Positions 22,754-32,663 of a stretch of 64,000 bases of DNA are shown here, piece by piece. The notes under the pieces were generated by a model. That model searched no databases. It was not told the origin of the DNA and saw nothing but the letters and a program-made list of their open reading frames with translations. Made by a program: the position numbers and the translations under genes. Positions within the stretch are counted from its first letter, which is position 1. The number at the start of each line of letters is the position of its first letter. The stretch comes from Globisporangium splendens (lineage: Eukaryota > Oomycota > Peronosporomycetes > Pythiales > Pythiaceae): the NCBI GenBank assembly GCA_006386115.1, contig VFIW01000020.1, positions 248,001-312,000 of the forward strand. Direction: 5' to 3'.

Positions 22754-24346
22754 CTATAGTTGCTCGTTGTTGAGAAAACGCGTGATCAGATCGAGCGCGA
22801 GCGCCGGTTGGTCCATAGGCACCATGTGCCCCGAGTTGTACACGCGCAGGAACGCTAGGTTGTCAAATGTCTTGAGCTCGCCACCAACGGTTTCCGCAGC
22901 TGAGAGTGGATCTTTCGTGAGGAACGGACGCTGTGTCGCCGCATTGAAGCCTGCTTTGCCCTTCCACTCGAGTGCATTCGTCCACGCTTGGTTGCCCAGC
23001 CAGTTGCACATGAGGTCGGCGTCGCCCGCGTACACGAGGACGCGGAGGCCCGCATCGAGCAGCACCGCGACGTGTTGGTCGGACCGCATGGACCAGTCAC
23101 CGCTTTCGGAAAAGATCTGCGTGATCGTCAAGTTCATGACCGCCCAGACCGGCACCTTGGCGCGGTCGACGCCCATGTACTCGTACACACGGTCGGAGTT
23201 GAGGAACTCGATCACGGGCGAAAAGTCGTAGCACATCGTCGTGACGACGCACTCTTGACGGATGTCGTACACGTTGCGCTTGGACGCCCAGAACGGCGCG
23301 TATAGCGTCGAATTCCAGCAGCTTTGCGCTTCGGGGCACGTCGTCGCCGAGTCTTCGCATGCCTGTGTCAACTGGATGCACTCCTCACTGCCTTCTTTCA
23401 TCGCCAGGCGCTCAGCATCGGACAAAACTGTGACGTTGTACGCATTGTCGGCCATATCGGCCGTGTACGCGTACTATGATACCACAAGAATGCAAACAAG
23501 CAAAAGATGAGAAGGCGTTTTCATACGTAAGCGGTATGGCACAGGCAAAACTGCACAGCGTACCTGGATGACTGGATTCACCATCCCGTTGCCAAGCGCG
23601 ATACCTTGCAAGTTGATCCGCACGTCCGTGTTGTTGGTGGCACTGGTAGCTGCACTACTGTTTGTCACAGCCGCATTGATGCCCTTGTTCTTGTCCACGA
23701 TGTAGCGTGCTACGAGCGGGACGTAGTGACCCGCGTAGCTCTCTCCTGCGACAAAGAACTCGCGCTCGAGGAGCTCCGGGTGGTTTTCGGTCAGGAATAC
23801 TTGCAGGAACGCGTACAGATTCTCCGCGGCGTCCTCAGTCGTGTGGTCGGTATCAACGTCAGCGCCATACGAGAAGCCCTGACCCACTGGCTGGTCGATC
23901 CAGAGCACATTTGCGTTCGCGTTCCACGCATACGGGTTCGGCTGCGTGCTCAGGTCCGGGAGCACCGTGCACGGGCCGTTCTCCGACAGCGCCGCAAAAA
24001 TACTCGAGCCTCCACCCGAGAGCCACAACAGGAACGGATCCTTCTCCGGGTGTGTGCTGCGTGACTCAAAGTACCAGTAGAAATAGTGCGCGTCCACCTT
24101 GTTCCGGAGCTTGACGTAGCCAATGTCGTGCTTGGCTTCAGGGTCGCAGAACGCATCCAAGCTCTGCGCAGCATTGCCGCTGTCATCACGGAGCCACGAC
24201 GCGATGCCAAACACCAGGGCGAAGAGCAGCAGCCACGAGACCGCGATCCTCACGAGCAGCGGCCCCTTCCGCCGCGCCGGCGCTTGCTGATGCTGGGGGA
24301 TGCGGCCGTTAGCGTCGACCAACGGCGTGTGCTCGCCTGCCGCCAT
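22754..24346 (-). CDS. Serine carboxypeptidase (S10) with shortened oxyanion-hole motif
   Basis: Exons 23564-24346 and 22754-23473, with a 90-nt intron at 23474-23563, give 500 aa. The tail E-H-T-P-L-V and a membrane span near residues 28-48 fit the cluster. The segment that is G-G-P-G-x-S-S in every other copy except 24839 reads G-G-G-S-S here, two residues shorter and lacking Pro-Gly. The backbone amides of that loop form the oxyanion hole, so activity may be lost or altered. [14 protein letters not shown] and G-H-M-V-P remain. The intron occupies the position shared with three paralogues. A Thr/Ser/Asn-rich insert precedes the G-N-G motif. Confidence 0.92.
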
Positions 24347-24838
24347 CTTCTTCTCTGGTGCTGGCGCTCGAGCAAAAGGGGGAATGAGTGGCGCGCCGTG
24401 CTGTTAATAGGCGCGACGTGTCGGAGACCTTCATGGAGGGGGAGTGCCTTGTATCCATCACGCACTCCCCTTCACGCGTGCGTACACAGTGAAAACCTGA
24501 TTCCACAAGCAATGCTTTGCTTTGTGTACATTTCGCGCGAGTGCACACACAACAGGAGAGAGGAAGAAAGGACGGGATCAAATAGTCTCTTACAAGAGGT
24601 TTCTGGCGGTACTCATATCGTTGTGTCAAGTGCACTCTGGCTGGCGGGTATTGCACGCAGCACGCTGGGGCACCATTTTTGCCGACTTGGTTGCCGCGTG
24701 TTCGTCTGCAAGTCTCTAACATGAGAAGAAAACGGTATCGGTGCCATAATCATCCGACAAAAGCTCTTGCATGAGGAAAGAACAGTACCATCTCTTAAAA
24801 CCTCTTTATCGTATGAACTTTAAAGAGGGTTTCTGTTC
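24347..24838. other. Intergenic region between minus-strand peptidases
   Basis: Upstream region of the gene at 22754-24346 and 3' flank of the next. No gene or repeat was recognised. Confidence 0.45.
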
Positions 24839-26338
24839 TTACAGCTCCTGGTTGGTGAGGAACTTGGTCAGCATGTCGAGCGCGACTTGCGGCTGGTGCT
24901 GCGGCACCATGTGGCCGGCGTTGAACACGCGCAGGAACGTCAACCGCCGCTGGAACGAGCACACGGCACCGGCGCGGACACCGGCGTCCGTCGTGTAGAT
25001 CCGCTCCTCGGCGGCGTTGAAGTCGGTTTTGCCATCCCACTCGAGCGCCTTGGTCCACGCCTGGTTCCCGTACCAGTTGCACGCCAAGTCCGCGTCTCCG
25101 GCGTAGATCAGCACCCGAATGCCGCCGTTCAACATATCTGCAACGTACGAACTGTAGGAAAGCACAATATCGCCACTGAATGAAAACGCCATGTTCACGT
25201 CCATGTTCACCATCTCCCATGCCCTCGCACGCTCGCTGACGTGGAGCAATTCGCGCACGCTTTCACGGTTCAAGTACTTCTCGATGTGGTCCGTGGGGAT
25301 GCACAAGTTCGGAGGGTCTTTGTCGCAATACTCGCGAATGTCGTACATGTTGCGGTTGGCTGCATTCATCGGCTCGTCCAAGTTCGTCGTGCAAAACTCT
25401 TCGGCCACTACCCAGAGCGAGAGGTTCGACTGACTCGCACGCATCAAGCGCTCGCATTCTGGGGCAGCCGCTCGCATCGCAGTGAGTTGCGACGCGTTCA
25501 CAAACGTGATGTTGTAATCGTTGTCTACCATGTCGATGTAGTGCGGAGACTGAATGATTGGATCTGTGAATCCGTTGCCAATCGCGATGCCTTGCAGGTT
25601 GATGGCATACTCCCCGTCCTTGGCCGAGCTGCTAGTGTTGTTCGCTTTCTTGTTGTGCTCCCAGATGGCGTGCGCGGCCGCTGGGACGTAGTGACCACCA
25701 TAGCTTTCTCCTGTGATGAAGAACTCGCGACCGTCGAGCTCAGGATGCTTCTTGATAAAGCCCTGGAGGAACCAATAGATGTTCTCGCCTACATCCTGCC
25801 CCGTACTGTCGGTATCGGCAGCAGAGCCGTACGAGAACCCCACGTTGGTCGGCTGGTCCAGCCAGATCATATTCGCAGCAGTCGACCACGCGTATGGGTT
25901 GCGCTTCGCGGTGCCGTCATGTTGCACCAAGCAAGGGCCATTCTCAGAGAGCAAACCCAACGTGCTCGGTGCTCCTGGTCCCCCCGTGAGCCACATGACC
26001 AACGGCGCATCACTTGGCGCTTTCTCCGACGCCTCGATGTACCAGTAGAAGTAGTGGTCGTCTTCCTTGTTGGCGAGAGTGACGTATCCGGTCTCGTAGT
26101 CGGTCAAGCCGCAGAAAAAGCCGTGGTCGTTTCCTGATGCAAGTGCATGGGGCGAAGAGGAAGACGAGGAAGTTGGCCAGAACAACGCGAGCAATGCGCC
26201 GAAAAACACGAGCACGACCGCAACGAAGCCGATGGAGACACGCTTCTTTGCCTCGGCTGCGGCCAGCGAATCGCTGCGTCTCGGCAGCGACTCGTAGTCG
26301 CTCGCAGACGTCGCCAACGAGGTCTTCTCGGTCGCCAT
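24839..26338 (-). CDS. Membrane-anchored serine carboxypeptidase (S10), intronless
   Basis: A single frame of 499 aa starts M-A-T-E-K-T-S-L, with Ser replacing the Pro of the usual E-x-T-P-L motif. A hydrophobic span follows at about residues 33-52, then a Ser-rich linker. The oxyanion segment reads G-G-P-G-A-P-S, with Pro replacing the usual first Ser. G-E-S-Y-G-G, G-D-A-D-L-A-C-N and G-H-M-V-P are intact. It lacks the intron found in four paralogues and resembles the tandem pair at 29.9-33.4 kb most closely in its last 60 residues. The long antisense frame over its middle is considered a shadow. Confidence 0.92.
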   Translation of the reverse strand: MATEKTSLATSASDYESLPRRSDSLAAAEAKKRVSIGFVAVVLVFFGALLALFWPTSSSSSSPHALASGNDHGFFCGLTDYETGYVTLANKEDDHYFYWYIEASEKAPSDAPLVMWLTGGPGAPSTLGLLSENGPCLVQHDGTAKRNPYAWSTAANMIWLDQPTNVGFSYGSAADTDSTGQDVGENIYWFLQGFIKKHPELDGREFFITGESYGGHYVPAAAHAIWEHNKKANNTSSSAKDGEYAINLQGIAIGNGFTDPIIQSPHYIDMVDNDYNITFVNASQLTAMRAAAPECERLMRASQSNLSLWVVAEEFCTTNLDEPMNAANRNMYDIREYCDKDPPNLCIPTDHIEKYLNRESVRELLHVSERARAWEMVNMDVNMAFSFSGDIVLSYSSYVADMLNGGIRVLIYAGDADLACNWYGNQAWTKALEWDGKTDFNAAEERIYTTDAGVRAGAVCSFQRRLTFLRVFNAGHMVPQHQPQVALDMLTKFLTNQEL

Positions 26339-27051
26339 GCTGATCAGTGCGCTGCGTGTCGAATCGGAAACTGGGTCTCAACACCAAAGCGTGTCCATCA
26401 CACGGAGGCTGCCCATCATTTTGTATGGGAAACGGAGTGTTGGTGTTACCGTCATTCCGTGGTGTACTCAGTTTCCACCACGCATTTGATCCTGCACTTC
26501 GAGCTTTGGCTCTCAACCTGATCACGACGGCATATCATGGCGGACCACAGACAAGGAAGAATGTGCGATTGATGAGCAAGCAGCGGATAGACTTTTACGA
26601 GGCCACAATATATCCACTAGTCCTGCTAGCAAATGGTTGCTATCATGCAACAGCTCTCCACACAGACATGCGGTACATGCTCTTCGTTCTAAAGCGCTTG
26701 GTTCTTGACGACCCCCGTTGGTCGTGTCCAAGACCACCTCGATTGGTCATGAGGCACCAACTGGCCACAGGCGCAGGAACGTGAAGCGAGTATTCGTGCG
26801 AGCGCACGCCGCCAAGCTCAGGTTCCACATTTAACACCAAGTATTGTACTGCACAGACTCATAAATTGTACTATTCTTAATTACGAGCTTCTCCACAATT
26901 AATAAAGTAAATACGATCTTTACATATGCAATTCGCTACTTATGGACTCAAATTTTTAAATTCGTACCCTCGACCTTCGAGCAACATGGATGGCGCTGAC
27001 GAGTGGCTCCATTGTGCCCATTAATCGCCGTGACTGAAACCAGCCATCGCG
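26339..27051. other. Divergent promoter region (peptidase / SDR-like gene)
   Basis: It turns AT-rich from about 26850. A 17-nt word at 26912-26928 resembles the elements upstream of the two other SDR-like genes. No coding sequence was supported. Confidence 0.5.
26912..26928 (+). promoter_or_regulatory. Candidate SDR-family upstream element (variant)
   Basis: TACGATCTTTACATATG on the coding strand, about 124 nt before the start at 27052. It resembles TACGATTTRCATACGG found 101 and 117 nt upstream of the two minus-strand paralogues. Confidence 0.35.
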
Positions 27052-29172
27052 ATGGACGACGACACCACTGCCGCCATGGACACCACCGCTGCTGCTGCAC
27101 CAGATGCAGTCGCAGCAGAATCCACGACGACGACGCCCATCGATGTGTCGGACGACGAGCTGGCCGCGTGCATCCGCGTGCTGGAGAAGTTCCACACGCC
27201 TGACGGTCTCGAGCAGTTCCAGACACCCAAGTTCAAGCAGCTCCGCAAGGCGATGATGCCGATGCTCGCGGACCTGCGCAAGAAGTTTTTCCACGGCAAG
27301 TCGGTGGGCGAGGACGAGAAGCGGCAGGAGAAGAAGCGCAAGCTCATGGTCGAGCGCGCGCGCCAGAAAGCGCTCGATCAGCAGTTCATCAACAACACGA
27401 AACTGCGCGCCGAGCGGCTCGCTCGACTGGCGACACTGACAGCGGCGAACCCGTTGCTGGCGCAGGTTCCTGATGGCGCGATCTCCTCGGAGCCGCTGCT
27501 GTTGGCCGACAATGTGGAGATGGACAGCGTGGAGGTCGCCAAAGCAACGACGCAGGAGGCAGACGCAGAAGGTAAGTCAGCTGTTGCCAATACGATTGCA
27601 CCGGAGCCAGAACTGCACCATCATCGAAGTTGCTACACATGCAAGCAAAAGTATAAACAGCTCCACCACTTTTACGATCGCCTGTGTCCTCCCTGCGCAA
27701 AGCTCAATTTCGAGAAGCGACTCCAGACTGCTGACCTGAGAGACCACGTTGCCATCGTCACGGGAGCACGCGTCAAAATCGGGTACGAGATCACGCTCAA
27801 ACTGCTGCGCAGTGGCGCCACAGTGATCGCGACGACGCGGTTTCCGAAGGATGCAGCGTACCGCTTTGCGAGAGAACGAGACTTTGACGCGTGGAGGGAC
27901 AGGTTGCAGATCTATGGCATGGATTTCCGTGATCTGGGTGTGATCGACAAGTTCATGGACCATGTGGCGACGACGTTTGGGTCGGTTGACATCCTGATCA
28001 ACAACGCGACGCAGACGATCCGGCGTCCGGTGCACTACTACAAGCACCTGATCAAGAGCGAAGTGGCTCCGATTCCGGAAGAGTTCAATGGAGTCGAGCA
28101 GATTTTGTGTGGGAATGCGAGTCTGTTAGGCATTGGCGCTTCGGAGGGTGACTCAGCCACACAAGCGCCGGCTGACGGTACGCTGGTCAAGGCTCGCCCC
28201 GCTTCAGCGATTGTGGCGGCCACAGATGTGGCTACGCCATCCTCGGTGCTTCTCTCGCAGGTTGCGGTCGTCCCGGAAGATCAGGAATCGAAGGACACGG
28301 CGCATTTGTTCCCCGAGGGTCAAGTGGACAACAACAACCAACAAGTGGACCTACGTTCTTCGAACTCGTGGGTGCAAAAAATCGACCAGATTGAGACTAT
28401 GGGTGCGTATTGTGATGATCGGGCGAGAGAATTTGTTTCGAAGACAGTCTAATGGCAATCTTGCTCTTGTTGTGATTGCAGAACTCGTCGAGGTGTTTGC
28501 GATCAACACGATGGCGCCATTTATTCTCAACAAGCGTGCGATCCCACTTCTTGAAAAGGTACGGCTGCTCATCATCTGCGCTCACCACAACCTGTTCTTG
28601 TTTCTCACAGTAACTTTCCGTTCTGTTGCAGAGTGCGAACAAGCACAAGTTCATCGTCAACGTGAGTGCGATGGAAGGGAAGTTCTACCGTGCAAAGACG
28701 CCTCACCACCCGCACACAAACATGGCGAAGGCGGCAGCAAACATGATGACGCGAACCGCGGCAGAAGATCTCGCGAAGCGTGGCATCTTCATGAACTCGG
28801 TGGATACGGTGAGTGGACTACTTAAGCTGCGACCTGGCGCTAGACGCGAATGGGTTGTTGACCCGCGTGTGGATATATGGACTGCAGGGCTGGATCAACG
28901 ATGAAAATCCTCGTGAAGTCGCCGCACGCATTGCGACGGACCACAACTTCCAGGTACGAAGTCTTTGCATTTGAAATCTGTGTCAATAAGCGCAGCTAAC
29001 GTGTGATATGTCTGATTGCTTGTGCTTGACACCATCTATGTAGACGCCATTGGATGAGATCGACGCAGCTGCGCGTGTGCTGGACCCAATCTTCGTGCTG
29101 CACCAAGAAGGCCACCGCGAGCCGCCACTCTTTGGCCAGTTCTTGAAGGATTTCAAAATTACCGAATGGTAA
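27052..29172 (+). CDS. Zinc-ribbon / short-chain dehydrogenase-like protein, paralogue 1
   Basis: Five exons are predicted: 27052-28402, 28482-28558, 28632-28808, 28888-28953 and 29044-29172, 599 aa. The N-terminal 190 residues are charged and helical. Then comes a C-x2-C ... C-x2-C ribbon (C-Y-T-C and C-P-P-C) and a Rossmann domain starting [12 protein letters not shown], with N-N-A-T and N-V-S-A segments. A linker of about 100 residues rich in Ala/Ser/Thr interrupts the fold. The catalytic Y-x3-K is not conserved: the lysine sits in H-T-N-M-A-K, with Thr where Tyr is expected. A nucleotide-binding fold is clear; enzymatic activity is doubtful. GTAAGT at about 27571 is read through because no matching acceptor keeps the frame. 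Confidence 0.85.
27646..28120. repeat. 475-bp tract shared with two inverted SDR-like paralogues
   Basis: No difference was seen by eye between this stretch and the reverse complement of 34555-35029 and of 36786-37260, although the coding sequence on both sides is clearly diverged. Confidence 0.88.
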
Positions 29173-29900
29173 ACGAACTGCGACCTGAGAAGAGCAGCCG
29201 GCATTCGCGCCATAGATACCTCACCTACATGGTAAATGCAAAATGCATGCAGAGCAACGCATCAACTCAATTAGAACGCCTCGCATTGCATTCTTTATTC
29301 ATGCCTGTACCCACGAACGATTTTGAAAAATAGCCAAAGGTACTTCATTCTTATATTGAAACAGAACCGAACCCACATTTCGTAATAAGCTCTTCATTTT
29401 TCACATGCCTCTCATAATAGGCAGCTAATCATATTATTAATATAAGAAGGTTTTTCAACATGCAATTTCAGTACTATCAGCACACAATTATCAACTATAC
29501 AGCGGTTTTGTCAAATGAACCACATTATTGACCATCACTCTCATTTGTCTTTTTTTGGATGACCAATCGTTTGCTGATCAAGCCATACGTTTTCGTTGAC
29601 ATTTTGTTGATGTCGCCCCTCCTTCTTGTCATCTTTTGCAGCTGAGGTGGTCACAGCGTCCATCCTCGTCGACGCACATGCGGATGTGTGTGCCTCATTC
29701 TCAGAGCTCAACTGGCCGCGTTGGGTGGGCGCACTCGCCTCTTTCTTCCCCCTCCTCTGCGCATCCTCCTCCCCCTGCCTCCGTTTGCTTCCGTTCGCTC
29801 AATCATTGGGTACTGTAGCCCTCTGATCAGTGCAGGAGACACCTCAGTTTCGAATTTGACGGTCTAGAGCTCAAGTCCAAACCAGCAGCCAGCATCGATC
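29173..29900. other. AT-rich intergenic region
   Basis: It lies between the SDR-like gene and the tandem peptidases, AT-rich from 29280 to 29600. No gene, RNA or repeat was recognised. Confidence 0.5.
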
Positions 29901-30632
29901 ATGGCGACCGAAAAGACTCCGCTGACCGCGTACGAGCGCAACTTGCAGCACATCCAACGCAAGCAGGAGAGCGACAAGAAGAAGAAGATCGCGGGCTTCG
30001 CCGTGCTCGCCGCCATCGCTGCAGGTCTCCTCGTCTGGTACGCCAAGAGCTCATCGACTCCTGCTGTTGCCGCTGTACCAGAAGCAATCCCAGTCGCCGT
30101 CAATGGCAGCGAGCTTTTCTGTGGCATCACTGGCCACGACGCCGGGTACATCAAGCTGCCGAACAAGAAGGACGACCACTACTTCTACTGGTACTTTGAA
30201 TCGCGCAGCAACCCGAGCACCGACCCACTCGTGCTTTGGCTGACGGGTGGTCCAGGGTGCTCGAGTATGATGGCGATGCTCACGGAGAACGGTCCATGCC
30301 AAGTCCAGACGGATCTGTCGACGAAGCTGAACCCGTACTCGTGGACGAACGAGAGCAACGTCGTGTGGCTCGACCAGCCAACGACTGTGGGGTTCACGTA
30401 CGGTGCCGAAGAAGATGCCGATAACAACGAAGACAACGTCGGTGAGAACATCTTCTGGTTCCTTCAAGGCTTCTTTGAGAAACACCCAGAGCTCGTTGGT
30501 CGCGACTTTTACATCACGGGTGAGAGTTACGGTGGCCACTACGTGCCTGCTGCTGCGCACTACGTCTGGGAGCAAAACAAGCTTCAGAAGTTCAAGCACA
30601 TCAACTTGAAGGGCATTGCCATTGGCAACGGA
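29901..30632. repeat. 732-bp direct repeat matching 31932-32663
   Basis: It begins exactly at the start codon and ends at the G-N-G codons. One difference (G/A) was seen, in the Val-Val-Trp codons near 30366. Flanks on both sides are unrelated or diverged. Confidence 0.9.
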
Positions 30633-31370
30633 ATCACGAACCCGGCCGTCCAGAACCCACACTTCATCGACATGGTGGACAACCAGTACAACGTGACACT
30701 CGTGAACGACACACAGCTGGCGCAGATGAAGATTGATGCGGTGACCTGCGGCGAGCTCATGCAGCCATGCAGCAAGACGAACGTGACTGCGTGCCAGATT
30801 GGCACGGAATTCTGCGATGAGAGACTCCTGCAACCGCTCATCGACGCAAAGCGCAACCCGTACGACCTTCGTATGTACTGTGACAAGATCGACGCGACGG
30901 AATGTTACGACATGAACTACGTCTCCAAGTACTTGGACTCGCCGAACGTTCGCGAGTACCTGGGCGTGCCATCGGAGCACGTTGGCAAGTGGCAGGAGTG
31001 CAACATGAAGGTCAACATGGACTTCTACAAGGTCGGTGACCCAGGCATGGACTTCAGTCCGTACGTGGCGGATTTGCTTAACGACAACCTGCGCGTGTTG
31101 ATCTACGCTGGTGACGCCGACATGATGTGCAACTGGCACGGCAACAACGCGTGGACCAAGGCGCTCGAATGGAACGGCAAGGCTGAGTTCAATGCTGCTG
31201 AGGAGCGCCCTTACATCACGGACTCGGGCATCGACGCTGGCGTTGTGCGCTCCCACGACAACCTCTTCACGTTCCTGCGTTTGTACAACTCGGGCCACAT
31301 GGTGCCACAAGACCAACCGGAAGTGGCGCTGGACATGCTCAACAAGTTCCTCAAGAACGAAAAACTCTAG
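29901..31370 (+). CDS. Membrane-anchored serine carboxypeptidase (S10), tandem copy 1
   Basis: An intronless 489-aa protein starting M-A-T-E-K-T-P-L-T. A cytosolic tail of about 30 residues rich in Lys precedes a membrane span at about 32-47. Motifs are G-G-P-G-C-S-S, G-E-S-Y-G-G, G-D-A-D-M-M-C-N and G-H-M-V-P, all compatible with activity. The first 732 nt, from the ATG to just past the G-N-G codons, are the same as in the next gene apart from one base. The remaining half is clearly diverged. The junction lies eight codons before the point where other paralogues carry their intron. Confidence 0.94.
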   Translation: MATEKTPLTAYERNLQHIQRKQESDKKKKIAGFAVLAAIAAGLLVWYAKSSSTPAVAAVPEAIPVAVNGSELFCGITGHDAGYIKLPNKKDDHYFYWYFESRSNPSTDPLVLWLTGGPGCSSMMAMLTENGPCQVQTDLSTKLNPYSWTNESNVVWLDQPTTVGFTYGAEEDADNNEDNVGENIFWFLQGFFEKHPELVGRDFYITGESYGGHYVPAAAHYVWEQNKLQKFKHINLKGIAIGNGITNPAVQNPHFIDMVDNQYNVTLVNDTQLAQMKIDAVTCGELMQPCSKTNVTACQIGTEFCDERLLQPLIDAKRNPYDLRMYCDKIDATECYDMNYVSKYLDSPNVREYLGVPSEHVGKWQECNMKVNMDFYKVGDPGMDFSPYVADLLNDNLRVLIYAGDADMMCNWHGNNAWTKALEWNGKAEFNAAEERPYITDSGIDAGVVRSHDNLFTFLRLYNSGHMVPQDQPEVALDMLNKFLKNEKL

Positions 31371-31931
31371 ACGCTCTTCTCAGCGACTGGTAGATCAGAT
31401 TCTCCGTGTTTTGCGTGTTGTCCGCTTTTGCAAAGAAATGCTTCGCAGTTTTTGACATCTAATGGTTGTTCTCTCCCTTTTGGTTGGCTGATATCCATGC
31501 AGAACGTAAGAGATGAGAATGAAAGCAAAAGAAGTAAGTTGTACAGGGGACGAAGTGCGTCAAGAATGTTTGCGTACTCTGATTGAGTTGATGTGTGGGT
31601 AATGAAACGTGGGGTCGAGATGCATCCGACATGCAAGGCTGACAATCACTCCTTTGCCATAGACGGTTCACTACCACCATTCCAAGTTGACTTGATTGCC
31701 ATCATGCACCACACGCAATGTTCTGCAGCAGGACGGACGACGTACCGGGGTTGAGCCATACGTGTGGACACAATGAGAACTGGAAAAACGGAGGTCTTCT
31801 ATCCTGGTCAGCGACGAACCACTCAGCAGGTACTCTAGTCACACGCACCATCCGCGGAATTGCTCGTTGAAAGGCTCAGTTTCGAATTCACCTCGTCAGG
31901 CGCACGGCTTCCACAGGAACCAAACAGCACG
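31371..31931. other. Spacer between tandem carboxypeptidases
   Basis: 3' UTR of the first copy and promoter of the second. It shows no similarity by eye to the promoter of the first copy. Confidence 0.5.
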
Positions 31932-32663
31932 ATGGCGACCGAAAAGACTCCGCTGACCGCGTACGAGCGCAACTTGCAGCACATCCAACGCAAGCAGGAG
32001 AGCGACAAGAAGAAGAAGATCGCGGGCTTCGCCGTGCTCGCCGCCATCGCTGCAGGTCTCCTCGTCTGGTACGCCAAGAGCTCATCGACTCCTGCTGTTG
32101 CCGCTGTACCAGAAGCAATCCCAGTCGCCGTCAATGGCAGCGAGCTTTTCTGTGGCATCACTGGCCACGACGCCGGGTACATCAAGCTGCCGAACAAGAA
32201 GGACGACCACTACTTCTACTGGTACTTTGAATCGCGCAGCAACCCGAGCACCGACCCACTCGTGCTTTGGCTGACGGGTGGTCCAGGGTGCTCGAGTATG
32301 ATGGCGATGCTCACGGAGAACGGTCCATGCCAAGTCCAGACGGATCTGTCGACGAAGCTGAACCCGTACTCGTGGACGAACGAGAGCAACGTCGTATGGC
32401 TCGACCAGCCAACGACTGTGGGGTTCACGTACGGTGCCGAAGAAGATGCCGATAACAACGAAGACAACGTCGGTGAGAACATCTTCTGGTTCCTTCAAGG
32501 CTTCTTTGAGAAACACCCAGAGCTCGTTGGTCGCGACTTTTACATCACGGGTGAGAGTTACGGTGGCCACTACGTGCCTGCTGCTGCGCACTACGTCTGG
32601 GAGCAAAACAAGCTTCAGAAGTTCAAGCACATCAACTTGAAGGGCATTGCCATTGGCAACGGA
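31932..32663. repeat. 732-bp direct repeat matching 29901-30632
   Basis: Second arm of the tract shared by the tandem peptidase genes, bounded by the start codon and the G-N-G codons. Confidence 0.9.

Noticed and set aside
27571..27600. GTAAGT donor inside exon 1 of the plus-strand SDR-like gene
   Set aside because: No acceptor downstream keeps the frame before the zinc ribbon, and the open frame continues with protein-like sequence.
29280..29620. Possible RNA gene or origin in the AT-rich stretch
   Set aside because: Only AT-richness was seen; no tRNA-like boxes, stable hairpin or repeat structure could be made out.
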